64,000 nt of DNA, taken from NCBI GenBank assembly GCA_948567375.1, contig OX419761.1, positions 28,894,501-28,958,500 on the forward strand. Reading direction: 5' to 3'. Numbering within the stretch: position 1 is the stretch's first letter; each line of letters opens with the position of its first letter. The translations under genes and the position numbers were made by a program. Below the pieces are notes generated by a model. The model had not been told where the DNA came from. It saw only the letters and a program-made list of their open reading frames with translations, and did not search any database. Shown in pieces: positions 43,824-55,512 of the stretch. This DNA comes from Lunularia cruciata (lineage: Eukaryota; Streptophyta; Marchantiopsida; Lunulariales; Lunulariaceae).

Positions 43824-46220
43824 GATGGTGATGGGGGGTACTAGTGGTCTTGACCCGAGGTTCTTTGGGTTGGCCCACCTCGGCTTGGATTAGATCTTTT
43901 ACTTTGGATTGGATGTTTGCCAAAAAAACTAGAGGCTTTGTCTTTGTCTTCTCCTCCAAACTCAGTTCCCAGGTTCTGAGTATTGCTTCCTTGAGTTCTT
44001 TTTGCAAGGCTTTAGCTTTGGCTTTTGCAAGGATCTTTTCTTCCTTGGCAGAAAGGATTACATTTGGGCACAATCTCTTCACCTTTCTTGAAGACAATGA
44101 GGTCGTACTCGGTTCTTTGAGATCACACTTCTTCTTACTTGTGCGTGTCTCAACCTTCAAAATTTCAAGGTCTGGCCATTCTCTTTCCAAGGCCGGGCTT
44201 CCTTCTTGAGGTCTCTCCTCCTCAAGTGTTATACAATTTACAATTGTATCACCCTTTGCTTGAAGCATTGCATGCTCAACCAAGGTCTGTACATTCTTTA
44301 CAGGCAGCTTTGGGTTTGGTGGATGAGGGCATTGGTTGCTCATATGACCCAATCCTTTGCAATTTCTGCACAGGGGAATGTACCTAATTTTCCTTCTTGG
44401 CTTTGGATAGTTTGGAGACCAATGTCCCATCAAGCCACAATTGTAGCATGCCCTAGGTGCAACATTCTAAGGTCAATTTTGGATGCTCATCGGTGGTCTT
44501 CATGGAGGAGCATTAGGGTTATACTCCCTTGGTCCGTACCTTGGACCTTAGTATGATGTGCTCGCCTGAGATGGTACCTCTTGGGTTTGGTACACCGCCT
44601 CCTCTTCCTTTTCCTGGTTCCATCCTGGAACCCAATCAATCTGCTACACCGAGAATGCATTACAAGTATTGCATTTCGTGTTTGCATGGCCTGACTTGCC
44701 ACATGTGGTGCACCATACATTGGATCTACCAAATGATAGAGGCTTCCTTTGATCCTTCGCCCCAATCATCTGGATCTTAAAATCCAAAAATTCTTTTATA
44801 AGAGCATCCAGCTTGGTATCCAACTTATGTACACTCTTTGCTAGGGGTGTCAATGGTTTCTTACCCCCACGTCTTTGTACTCATCTTGGCTTTGATTCTT
44901 CTTTGGATTCCAAAAAAGAGCTTGAAGACGTAGAGGATTCCTCCAAAGAAGGGGATGTACTGCAAGAAGCTCTCCTTCTGGGCTTCTTGCCTTCCTTCTC
45001 CTGATTTCTTCATTTGCCGGCAGAGTGAGAATAAGCCACCTCATAGTGGGCAACATGTATGAGTTTCTTGTCCAGGGAAGTTACATTCCTCTCCCTGGCA
45101 AAGATCCAAATCTCTGGTGAAAGTCCTCCCAAGAACCAAGTGATGGCTTGGGCATTGGATTAACCCACCACACTCAATTGCTTTGGGACTCGGTTCAAGA
45201 GCGCCATGAACTGCTCAGAGTAGTCTCTCAACTTCTTCTTCTTGCCTTTGTCCAAATTGTTGAGTGCCAAAAAGACACTTGTGTCGTAATCAACGTCTTG
45301 GAAATGTTCCAGGAAATTGTTTCTTAAGTCTACCTAGTCCGCCAGTACGAACTACTTCTAGGTTACATGGGCGTACCAGCTCCAAGCTTTCTTTTGGAGC
45401 AGACTTGGGAAAATTTGCAGTTGATCCGCCAAGTCATTTTCCTTGTTGGCGAAAGAAATGACTTCAAATTCTTTGATGAATTTATTGGGGTCTTTGTCTT
45501 GTTCTATCCCCTTGTATTTTTGATAGGCATGTTAGGTGACAAGCAACAAAGTCATTGTTCAACTTGGTGGAATCAACTGGGGTAAGTTTGAACTTGATGG
45601 GAACGAGGAGCTGGCTGGTATCAATGCCATGTTGACAGCCCAAGGGATCCAATTGGTCAAGTTCAAAGTTAGGTCTTCTTTGAAAATTTCTTCTCTGAGG
45701 GTGTTGACTTCAACCCGAGTGGAAGAATCAGACTCAACACCTTTGGAGTGTTCTTCAAAATTCCTTTGAGACAATCAAGAAATCGTGCATAGAAAGTCTT
45801 GACACTCTTCTTCTGTTCGTGTCTGTGCTGTCTTTTCTTGAACAAAGTTCTTTAGAAATGCAACTTCCTTTATAGCTCTAGGAGAAGTTGGTGTACTGGG
45901 CCATAATGAATATGTTTGCCCGCTCGAGTCTTTCTTCTTCTTGGAAGATGGAGACGAGAAGTAGCCTTACCAACCGCCTTCATGTTTCTTTTGGTCAAGT
46001 TCTTGTAGGGCTTCTTGCACTTCATGGAGAAGTTGAAAGTCCAATGCCTCTTGTTTGGTTTTGTCAAAAGTAGATTGGATCTTCAAGCATTCATCTTCTT
46101 CACAATGCAATGTTCGTCTTTGAATTCTCTCTTCCCATTAATCTCTCGATGCAGACATTCATATTGCTTTGACACCCAGCTTTGAGTTTGGCTTTGTATT
46201 TTTCCACTTCTAAGATTTCT
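43824..46220 (-). pseudogene. gag: gag of A2
   Basis: Reading from the PBS: coil and basic part (46067-45870), acidic part with NFEEHSKGVESDSSTRVEV near 45740, capsid region near 45550-45100, Ser/Glu linker near 44950, and three knuckles: CTTCGKSGHANTKC near 44670-44710, CYNCG.MGHWSPNY near 44410-44450 (last Cys lost) and CRNCKGLGHMSNQC near 44340-44380. Numerous stops and frameshifts. This copy shows the gag 5' part that A1 lacks in the window. Confidence 0.86.
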
Positions 46221-46240
46221 ATTCCCGGCATTGGCACCAA
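46221..46240 (-). other. Primer binding site of A2
   Basis: The minus strand reads ttggtgccaatgccgggaat, six bases after the 5' LTR end at 46247. It resembles the TGGCGCCGTTGCCGGGGA class. The only A-family PBS visible in the window. Confidence 0.72.
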
Positions 46241-46246
46241 ATATCA

Positions 46247-49200
46247 TGTGACAGCCCGGCAAATATCACTTTTGCGGTAATCAGTTAAGTAAATTTTGTT
46301 CTTGCAGAGATACGAGTCAGAATTGGTCAAATACAAAGCAAAGTAACAATCTTAGTTATTCTTGGTTGTTTCTTTAGTGTCTCTGGTAGAAACCACACCC
46401 CAGAAGAGAGTAACAAGCATTGATTTGCAGTCTCATCACAAATTAACACTCTTTTATCACAACTCCATCAAATCTTTCCAAACAATCTTGATTGTGATGA
46501 TTCAATCTCTCCCAAAAATGACACTTCACTACAAAATGACTTCAACTTAGAATTGTGTTCCACCCCTCCATTGAAGGCATAACTTCCTTGATCAAAATTG
46601 CTTCACATCATCTTTGCACTGCACTCACAAATGCAAAATACTACCAACACTACAATTCCTCTCAGATCTGTCAAGGCATTGCTCCAATTGCACTTCACTC
46701 AAGATCAAACACACAAAATGAAGATCAAGGTTGTTGAATCCAACATCCAACAAACACATTGACTTGCACTTCAAAACTCTCCATACACTCACAAACACAA
46801 ACACAGAATTGATACTCAAAATTAAGCTCAAACGACGAGCACTAATTCACAACACTTTGCTTTATCTATTCTTAGAAATTATGAGCACTAAACAACATAT
46901 GATTGCAAATGCCACGCTTAAATAGTGAAGCAAACGACAATTACTAACAACTATACCATTCTACAACAACTCTTCTAACTTGCAGATCCAAAATGACAAT
47001 GCACCTCTTCATATCTGCCTCTTCAAATCTCAATTTTGTTACTACTCCGATCCAATGTCTACCTCTTCCTCGGCTTTCAATCCCAAAGTAACTTCACTCA
47101 CTACTCTGTCCTTGGGTTTCACAACTACTAATTCCTCTACCAATTCTACTACTTCTTCACTCTGATCTACAATTCCCCTAATGGGTAATCTATCTAACTC
47201 CTTAGCTCTCAACCCGCTCTTCTCTAATATCTCCAATGGTAACTCCAAAGATATTTGCACTCCTATGTCATCTACTTTAGGTTTTGCTCTTACATCCTTC
47301 CAAAGTTTATCTATCTCTAATTTTACTAAGTCTAATCTTATTGTGATTTTGTCTTCCACTTCCAATATCTTCCTATCTACACGAGTTTTGAGACTGATAA
47401 GTAAAGCATTCAAGCCTTTATCCTTTGCATTTCTCTGCCTCATCTCCTACACTAACTTCAACTTGTGCAGTCTTGTCTCTTCAATTTGCACACATGCTTC
47501 TGTACCCAACATCGGTTCATCTTCATTACTATCTCCTTCATTGGCTCCAGTCTCATTCCTCTCTCCTGTTCTCAATCTGCAAGCCAATCTTCTCTATACA
47601 TTGCTAATTCCACTTCAAACTCGGCTTTCACTATCTCCTTTTGCACAATCTTCTCTTCCAGATTGTGAAGTAACTCTATTAATCTCTCTTCCTCTCTATA
47701 TCTCATTGTCAACTCTCTTTGCCAAAGCTGCTTCTTCCTTCTACACTCTCCATCACTCTATCGACCTCTTGCTACTTCTCTACTTGTTCTTGCATCTCTA
47801 ATCTTGATTCAGCAAACTATTGTTTCAAGATTTCATACTCAGCTACTTGTCTTTCCCTTGCTATGTCATTCTGCTCTGTGGTTCTCTCTCAACTCCCCAT
47901 TTCTCTCTTTAAGTTCCCAATTACTTGATTTTGCACTATGGCATCTACTTGTAGTACTTCCCTTTCCTCCTCACCTCGGATTATAATCTTCTTCAATTTT
48001 GAGTTCTCTTCTTCCAATTGAGCTAACATTTGCAATACAATCTTCACCTCCGGACATGTTGATTGCATCTCCTTCTTCTTGTGCTCTAACTTCACTAACA
48101 ACGGGCACACAATCTCCCTCAGATACTCTACTCCTCCACTTAGAGTAACCTCGGCTTGCGGATTCATCTCCTTCTTTGCCTCTTCTTCACTCAACACTTG
48201 CCTTCTTAGCCACAATTGCCTTATAGGAATGGATTCTTTGCTCCCCAAACTTCCACTCTCCACTTCTCTTACCTTACTTGGCCCTACTTCATACGTTGCC
48301 TTATGTATGGAATGGACTCCCCTCTGAATTGTAACTCTCTTTGCCTCTTGCTCTGGAACTTCATCTTTAGGTTTCAAGTTACCTTTCTCCTCCCTCTCCA
48401 TCTTGGCTTCCTCTTTGTCGGGTACCGACTGCATCTCTACTCCGTCATCACTAGCACTACTTGTGTCCCCATTCTCAAGTGTGAACTCGGGTTCTTCCTC
48501 CTTCTCCGAGTCTTCAGACTTGCACTTAGCTTCTCCTTCCGACTCTTTGTCCAATGACACGATTACCACCAGTTCTCTCCTTGTGTTCACCTTTCTAGCT
48601 TTCCAAGGTCGCACCTTCTCTAGTTCTTCTTCTTCTCCTTGTTGACTCCTCTTCTTCTTTGGAGTGCTCACCTTCAATTGCATACTTTGCCTTGTTTGCT
48701 TGTAGTACTTGTTGCTACTCTTGATTTGCAGGATGTAATGTTGCTCCTCCGCATCAACATCTCTTTGCAAGTGGGGGTGGAAATGGGACACCATCTTGTG
48801 TCTCTCTACCACATTGAGCAAGTTCAGCCCCAGATAGAAGTGGGCTACAAACGGCACAATGTAATGTGAAGGCGACTTGTCTTGCAAATTCCACATCATC
48901 TGTTGAGTCCTCTAACTAAAACACTTTGCCCAATTAATTGGCTCTCCTGCAAACATCTTATGGAAGAACACCACTTGGTGCTTCATCACATAGGTCATTC
49001 TCTCCAGCTTCAAGATTGCCATAAGAGCACTCACAATCCCCCTCTTGATAGGATCTTTATAGCTCTCCACTTTGTAACCATTCTTTGCGCGCTTCAAAGA
49101 GAAGGCATCTCTCACTTCTTGGGTTTCTTCAGCTACTTCTCCCATCCCCAAGAACATGGCACCATGCTCTATACCTGCTTCTCTCTTGAGTACTAATCTC

Positions 49201-50005
49201 CAATCCAACTCTGTCCATCGAGCCGGATTTCCTCTCTTCCCTTCTTCCTCAAGGCCATCAAGACACTTACTCTTGATGATCTCAGTCATGAAACTTGGAA
49301 AACTTACATTCCAATTCCATGCCAAGAATGTGATCCAAAGTCTGCTCAGGACCTCAATTCTTGTGATCACATCTAACCTCCGAATTGCATGATTTCTCAC
49401 TGCAAATTTGGAGTTTTTCTTCCCACCTCCCATCTTTCTCTCTTCCACTCTGGGTTGGGAGCTATTCTTCCTACTGATTCTTGGATTAACTCTCTTGACT
49501 TCCTCTCAACACACCAACGCGTCTTTGACTATACTTGCCTTCCCACGAGCTCCTACAAGACGACTTCTTAACGGCAATGGAAAATTGCTTATCATCACTT
49601 TGTCTTTAGCCCAAATTTTATAGTGGCGCGCCTCCTCTATCTTTCTTCACTTTGAGTTTCTACCAAGAAATTGCACCTCCTACATAGTCCTATCACTGTC
49701 AATTATCCCTCATGCGTATGACCGCAGTTTTTGTGAATAGTGCCTTCTTGAATATCTCACCCCAAAGGAAAGTTCTAACATTGTCTTTGCCTTAGGTTGA
49801 GCGCCCCTGAGACAAAGTGTCCTTACTTCAGGTTGCATGCTGACAAGGCAATTTTGATTACCTCGCCTTCTGACACAAAGTCACTTTACCTCGGGCTACA
49901 CCTCAAGGACACCTTTCTTTGTCTTCTTCTATCGTACAAGCGCAATTTGACTTCTTCTATACACTTCTTCTTCAAAAATAAGAAAAATAAAATGTGGGTC
50001 CCACA
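46247..50005 (-). repeat. 5' LTR of A2
   Basis: 3759 bp; the plus strand starts TGTGACAGCCC and ends GGGTCCCACA. Non-coding promoter/R/U5 part 46247-47041 with ctatttaag complement at 46917-46925; coding part 47042-49595; non-coding start 49596-50005 with TATA-like box at 49614-49622. Confidence 0.93.
47042..49595 (-). pseudogene. LTR-encoded protein in A2 5' LTR
   Basis: Begins MISNFPLPLRSRLVG at 49595. 48912-49448 holds FLAWNWNVSFPSFM, NPARWTELDWRLVL and FAGEPINWAKCF; 47889-48899 (336 codons, open) runs from VPFVAHFYLGLNLLN through the acidic middle into the coiled coil; 47042-47443 holds LEVEDKITIRLDLVK and the tail with TAG at 47042-47044. Breaks near 48905, 47885 and 47443-47520. The order and spacing match A1, so the 5' and 3' LTRs of one element carry the same gene. 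Confidence 0.78.
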
Positions 50006-50300
50006 CAACTCTATGCTTTCTTTTGGAGCAGACTTGGGAAAATGCACAGCCGGTCAGTAGAGTCATGCTATTGGCAAAGGAGATGACTTTGAATTCTTCA
50101 ATGAATTTGTCAAGATCTTCATCTTGTTCTTATATACTTTTGATAGGTGTGCTGCATAATGGGTAATGAAGTCATTCTATAACTCACAGTAGGCTATGAT
50201 AATGTAGGACTTGATGGACCCAAGGTACTAGCTGGTGATTGTGCATTGAATACAGCTTAGGAGTTCCCAAGTTCAAAGTGGGATCTTTGTCAACAACTTG
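50006..50300 (-). pseudogene. gag: A3: gag scrap of an older family A element
   Basis: 50011-50300 matches A2 gag near 45385-45690 in the same orientation (gctttcttttggagcagacttgggaaaa). 50006-50010 is the right TSD of A2. The scrap ends at 50300 where LTR A5 starts. Too decayed to give a frame. Confidence 0.8.
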
Positions 50301-50715
50301 TGTGGTGCCTACATTTTTTGTTTTTTTTCAAAATTAAGGAGAAGAAGTGTATAGAGAAGTTGGATTGCACCTGTATGATCGAAGAAGGCAAAGAAAAGAG
50401 TCTTTGGGATGAAACCCAAGGTAACGTGACTTTGGGTCGTAAGGCAAAGTACTCGGAAATGCCCTATTAGCATACAACCCGAAGTAAATTGTCTTCGTAT
50501 TGGGGGAGGGAGCTCAACCCGAGGCAAAGACAGCCTAACCACCTTTTGTCGGGGCGAGAAATTCAAGAAGGGACCATTCAAAATCGGCAGCCCATATGCG
50601 CGAAGGTGATTGACAGTGACAAGTGCATGCAGGAGGTGTGATTTCTCAATAGAAACTCAAAGTGACGGAAGACGAAGAAGCGCAACTCTATAAAAATCAA
50701 ACTTGCAACGACAAA

Positions 50716-51415
50716 ATGTCGAGTAATTTTCCTTTGCCATTACGAAGTCGTCTTGTAGGTGATTGTAGGAAGAGAAATAGAGTTGGAATCGTGTTAGTGC
50801 ACAAGGGAGAAGTTGCGAGAGTGAAATTGAGAGAGAGTGAGAAAGTAGAAGAGATGGGAGAAGGAAAGAAGAACTCCGAATTTGTAGTGAGAAATCATGC
50901 AATTCAGAGGTCAAACATAATAGCAAGGATCAAAGTCTTGAGCTGACTTCAGATCACATTTTTGGCATGGAACTGCAATGTAAGCTTTCCAGGGTTCATG
51001 ATAGAAATCATCGAGAGTAAGTGTCTTGATGGACCCGAGGAAGAAGGGAAGAGAGGAAATCCGGCTTGCTGGACAGAGTCGGATTGGAGACTCGTACTCG
51101 GGAAGGAGGCAGGCTCAGAGCAGGGAGCCACGTTCTTGGGGAAGGGAGAGATAGCTCAGGAGACTCAGGTGGTGAGAGATGCTTTCTCTTCGAAGAGAAC
51201 GAAGAATGGGTATAAGGTTGAGAGTTACAAGGATCCAGTGAAGAGAGGGATCGTGAGTGCTCTCATGGCAATCTTGAAGCCAAAGAGAACAACTTATGTG
51301 ATGAAACACCAAGCGGTGTTCTTCCATAAGTTGTTTGCAGGAGAACCTATTAATTGGGCAAGGTGCTTCCATGGGAGGACGAGACAAATGGTGTGGAATT
51401 TGCAGGATAAGTTGC
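50716..51415 (+). pseudogene. LTR-encoded protein in A5, N-terminal part
   Basis: Starts MSSNFPLPLRSRLVGD at the ATG at 50716. A TGA near 50944 breaks it, then 50962-51415 is open: NVSFPGFMIEIIESKCLDG, NPACWTESDWRLVL, VFFHKLFAGEPINWARCF, MVWNLQDKL. The C-terminal part is at 61116-63045 after A4. Confidence 0.78.
51411..51415 (+). other. Left TSD of A4
   Basis: gttgc precedes A4 and is repeated at 61111-61115, where the A5 LTR frame resumes (gttgccaccacactac). A clean 5-bp duplication. Confidence 0.9.
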
Positions 51416-52735
51416 TATGGTACCCACATTTTTTGTTTTTTTATGGTTAGTAGTGTTTAAGAGACGAAGTAAGCATGGAAAAGACGAATTGCAAACAAAG
51501 AAGAGGTGAAAGTAACTTCGGAAGAAAGCCAAAGAAGCTGACATCGGATCCGATGATGGAGGTACTCGGAAGAGGAGTATGCCGGAAGTAGGCCAAAGAT
51601 CATCGTCTTCGGGTTGGAAAATGCAAGAATGATGAAGACCGTTTAACAACCTTGGTACGTGGCAAGAAAGTACATTTCAAGAAACGGTGGGGGCAGAAGA
51701 AGCATGTCTTGATAGTGACCGGGAGAGCACGCAGAAGAGAGAAACTCACAGACAAAATTGACTGAAGAATGACTGCAATTCAAGGCAATATAAAATTGCA
51801 AATGCATAGGGAGAAGTTGAATTCACTGAGTAAATTTCCAATTCCTTTGAGTAGTCATCCTGTAGGAATGCATGTCCGGAAGCCTATTGAGAGTGAAATT
51901 TTCCGAAACCCTGAGGGAGTTAGAGTGTCTCGTCCAGGAGAGGGGCTGATCTTCCAACAGCGTAGAACAAGAGAACAAATCATGGCGAAGAAGGTGGCCA
52001 ACGCGCTGGCAGTGAGAGGTTTTGCAATTCAAAGGGTAGATGTAGTAGCAAGGATTAAAGTCTTGGTGAGACTTCGTATCACCTTTTTAGCCTGGAACTG
52101 GAATTTTAGTTTCCCGGGAGTAATGGCAGAAATCACTGCCAGTAATTGTGAGGAGGGTCCCGAAGTGGAGGGGAAGAGAGGCAATCCGGCTCGATGGACT
52201 GAGTCGGATTAGAAGTTAGTCCTGGGGAGAGAAGCAGGAGAGCCGACAGGAATCACCTTCTATCGGAAGTGTGATGCTGCAGAGGAGACGGCAGAAATTT
52301 GTAATTCGTTTTTCGCTCCAAGAACTACGAATGGGTACAAGGTGGAGTCCTATCGGGACCCGATCTGAAGAAGTATCGTAGGGGCAATGATGGCCATGTT
52401 CAAGCCAGAGCAAACCATGTACGTAACCATGCAGCAGGCGGTCTTCTTCCACTAGATGTTTGCAAGGGTACTTGTGAATTGGGCAAAGTGTTTCCATCAC
52501 CAAACCAGGCAGATGGTAGTGAATTGGCAAATGGGCTCGCCACCGCATTATTTTGCGCCATTTGCAGCACATTTCTACTTTGGCCTAAACTTGCTCTCTG
52601 AAGACAAGCGGCATCATATGGTCTCCCACATGCACCCTGATTTGAGACGAAAAGCCGACAAAGAGGAGCGACAGTACATGCTTCAGCTGAGGGCAAATGA
52701 CAAATACTTCGTGAGAACGGGGCAGAGAAAGATAC
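51416..52735 (+). repeat. 5' LTR of A4, truncated
   Basis: Starts TATGGTACCC (TG changed to TA). Matches the 3' LTR from 57533 to about 58725, then joins gag within aaagatacaaagacgtgg. The TATA-like atataaaat is at 51788-51796. It lacks the coiled-coil part, core promoter, R and U5. Confidence 0.9.
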
Positions 52736-54837
52736 AAAGACGTGGGGGAAAGAAGCCCGTAACACCGCCAATAAAGAATACATCCAAGGCGGATCACAAG
52801 TTGGAAATTCTGATTAAAGAGTTTGCAGATTTTAAAATTCAGATGTTTGGGGCGAAGGACCAAAGAAAACCCCCGTCATTTGGATGACCAAACGTATGGT
52901 GCACGGTGTGTGGTAAATCCGGCCACGCTAATATGGAGTGTTTAACTCGCACGGCATTTCCAGTGCAACAAATAGATTGGGTTCCTAGATGGGATCAAGG
53001 CAAAGAAGAAGATACGGTATATCAAACCCAAGATACACAGCCTCCATCAAGCCCATCATATCAAGGTCCCAAGTTTGGACCACGGGAGTACAATCCTACT
53101 ATTCCTCCACGAAGACCCCCGATGGGTGGTCAAAATAGACCTCAAAATGTGGCACCAGGTGCTTGTTACAATTGTGGCTCAATGGGACATTGGTCTCTAA
53201 ATTGTCCGGAGCCAAGACGACAAATGGGGTACGTACACCTGTGTGGGAATTGCAAAGGATCGGGGCACAGAGGAAACCAATGCCCGCAACCACCCAATCC
53301 GAAGTCCCCTGTCAAGTATGTTCAAACTCCTGTTGAGCGTGATGCGCTCCAGGCTAAGGGGGACACTAACATCAATTGTATTACACTCCAGGAAGAGAGG
53401 CCCCAAGAAGGGAGTCCAGCTTCAGAAGGGGATTGGCAGGACCTCAAAATTTTGAAAGTAGAAACTCGTGCAGAGAGAAAGGATCGAGGTTCCAAAGAAA
53501 CAAGTATGTCGTCATCTTCCTCCCAGAAAATGAAGAGACTACGACCAAAAGCTATTCTCTCCGCAAAAGAAGAAAAGGTCCTAGCAAAAGCTAAAGCCAA
53601 AGCTTTGCAGAGAGAAATTGAGGAAGCAATACTACGCACGTGGGAGATAAGTGTGGAGGCAAATGCAAAGATGCAAACCCCCGTATTTCCGGCAGATATC
53701 AGGTCTGAAGTAAAAGACCTGATTCAGGCCGAAGTTGGTCAACCCGATGATCATCAGGTCAACCACCCACGCCCACCGGTTACCATCCTCAAGCATCCCG
53801 AAGTTCGCTTTGAACCGGCACACAATTCAGAACCAAAGCCAAAGATGAAGCAGGTGAAATTGGGAGGAGTCCCACAATACAATATTGTGGCAGATATGGC
53901 GTCTACAAGCGTGAATGTCACATTTAAGCAATTATGGGAGGACAATAAGCTCTATAAAAAGCAGCTAAGCTCAGCTCTCAAGAAAGTGAGGGCGATGACA
54001 AAGAAGGACTTGCCCGCAATTTATCGTATTGAACAAGAAGACTTGGGATCTCCCGGGGTGGATGCGGAGATAGCATGCTGCATGATTACATCCATACCCA
54101 TTGATTCAGGGTCGGGTGTAAATGTCATGACAGAAGACACTACACATCGACTAGGGTACACAACATTTGAACCAACACCCCGGATTCTTAAGTTTGTGGA
54201 TCAAACCAGGAGACGGCCCTTGGGCATGTTGTCAAATATCACCACGATCATTGGAGGGGTGCCTTTTAAGTTAAACTACATTGTGTTAAGACCTGTAACC
54301 AAAACTGGCTACCCTCTCTTGATTGGGAGGCCTTGGTTGTACAGTGCCCAGGTTTTGGTGGATTGGCACCAGCAAAAATTACGATTCAAAGACATTTTGT
54401 CTAAAGAACAAAAGCTGGCAATGGTAAGTTGGACGAAGGTGCCTCATCTTGGGGAAACTACTTCGTCAGAAGATGAGGATGAATCCGAAGATTCATCGTC
54501 TTCGTCTTCGGAGGACTCCAAAGCCGATGTCCAAGTAAATTATTTGGAGTGCTACAAGGTAGACATCGACCCTAAAGACCCATACGACATCGCCTCGGGC
54601 AAACAAGACTTGGAGGAAGGGGGTTTGACGGCAGTACGACTCGGGTTGAGCCGAGTAAGTCACGTAGAAGGTGTCATTAACCCCAATGACTGTCAAGATG
54701 CGGTCTTGACTGAAGAAAAGATTTTAAAATTTTCAAAGACAGTCACCGTAGAGGAGTTGGCAGGATACACTGCCCTGTTTATAGAGTTCCAGGATGTATT
54801 CGCTTGGTCTATCGACCAAATGCCAGGAATTCCATGA
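51801..54837 (+). pseudogene. gag-pro: Fusion of LTR-protein N-domain to gag-protease in A4
   Basis: One frame runs from the LTR protein (LSKFPIPLSSHPVG, FLAWNWNFSFPGVMAEI, VNWAKCFHHQTRQMV, FAAHFYFGLNLL) through the junction near 52735 into gag (RRGGKKPVTPPIKNTSK). Stops lie at 52210-52212 (Trp to TAG), near 52367 (TGA), near 52453 (TAG) and 52885-52887 (Arg to TGA). From 52900 follow knuckles CTVCGKSGHANMEC, CYNCGSMGHWSLNC and CGNCKGSGHRGNQC, then the protease with IPIDSGSGVNVM (Asp codon 54102-54104, D-S-G intact), open over 643 codons to TGA at 54835-54837. The fusion replaces the gag capsid half. Confidence 0.85.
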
Positions 54838-55512
54838 GAATTTGGCGAGCATCGGATTGATTTGGTCGAAGGTGCAGTTCTGTTTTGGCAAAGACAATAT
54901 CGCCTGAACCCAAAGTACTCTCTCCTAGTAAAAGATGAAATTGATAAGTACTTAGGGGCCGGAATAATTTTCCTTGTTCTAAGCAGTGAGTGGGTTTCAC
55001 TCATTGTCATCGTTCCAAAGAAGAAGACCGGGAAAATTTGAGTGTGCCAAGATTTTTGCAAATTAAATGCAGTCACCAAGAAGGATCATCATCCTTTACC
55101 ATTTATAGACACAATTCTGGACCAAGTAGCTGGTCATCCATGCTATAGTTTTCTTGACGGATTTTCAGGATACAATCAGGTATCCATTCGAGAAGAAGAC
55201 AAGGACAAGACCACATTTACGACTGATTTGGGCACTTTTGCCTACAATCAAATGCCCTTTGGGTTGTGTAATGCTCCTGCTACTTTCCAAAGGATGATGA
55301 ATTCAATATTCAAAGATTTCCTGTGAAAATTTGTGGAGGTCTTCATTGATGATTTTTGTGTGTTTGGGCGAAGAAATGTACATATAGATTACCTTTGCCA
55401 AACTTTCAAAAGATGCCGTTTTGCCGGTTTGTCATTACACTCGGAGAAATGCTTCTTTGCAATGAAGGAAGGAATTCTTCTGGGGCATCGGGTGTCAAAC
55501 TGAGGAATTGAA
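54838..55512 (+). pseudogene. pol: Reverse transcriptase of A4
   Basis: FGEHRIDLVEGAV near 54841, FLDGFSGYNQVSIREED near 55150, MPFGLCNAPATFQRMM near 55251, and FIDDFCVFG at 55342-55368 (catalytic pair intact). Stops: TGA at 55039-55041 (Gln), 55324-55326 (Cys) and 55501-55503 (Arg in A1). Each is a nonsense change in an otherwise continuous frame. Confidence 0.9.

Larger units (their letters stand above)
23868..50005 (-). mobile_element. Element A2: family A retrotransposon, full-span, nested and decayed
   Basis: On the minus strand: 5' LTR 50005-46247, PBS 46240-46221, gag, PR, RT, RH, part of IN down to about 41000, then (after B1) IN 28497-27680, polypurine tract and 3' LTR 27651-23868. 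The TSD CAACT flanks it at 23863-23867 and 50006-50010. Because both LTRs, PBS and polypurine tract are visible, this copy proves that the 3.8-kb ORF-bearing unit is an LTR. The LTRs differ by many substitutions, so it is old. Confidence 0.93.
50301..51415 (+). repeat. A5: family A LTR, left part
   Basis: Starts TGTGGTGCCTACA next to A3. Follows the A1 LTR closely up to the codons for LQDKL, where element A4 begins. It resumes at 61116. The TATA-like box is at 50687-50696. Confidence 0.9.

Noticed and set aside
50301-51415. 50301-51415 as a truncated LTR in its own right
   Set aside because: The frame and sequence resume in register at 61116 after A4 and its GTTGC duplication, so it is one split LTR.
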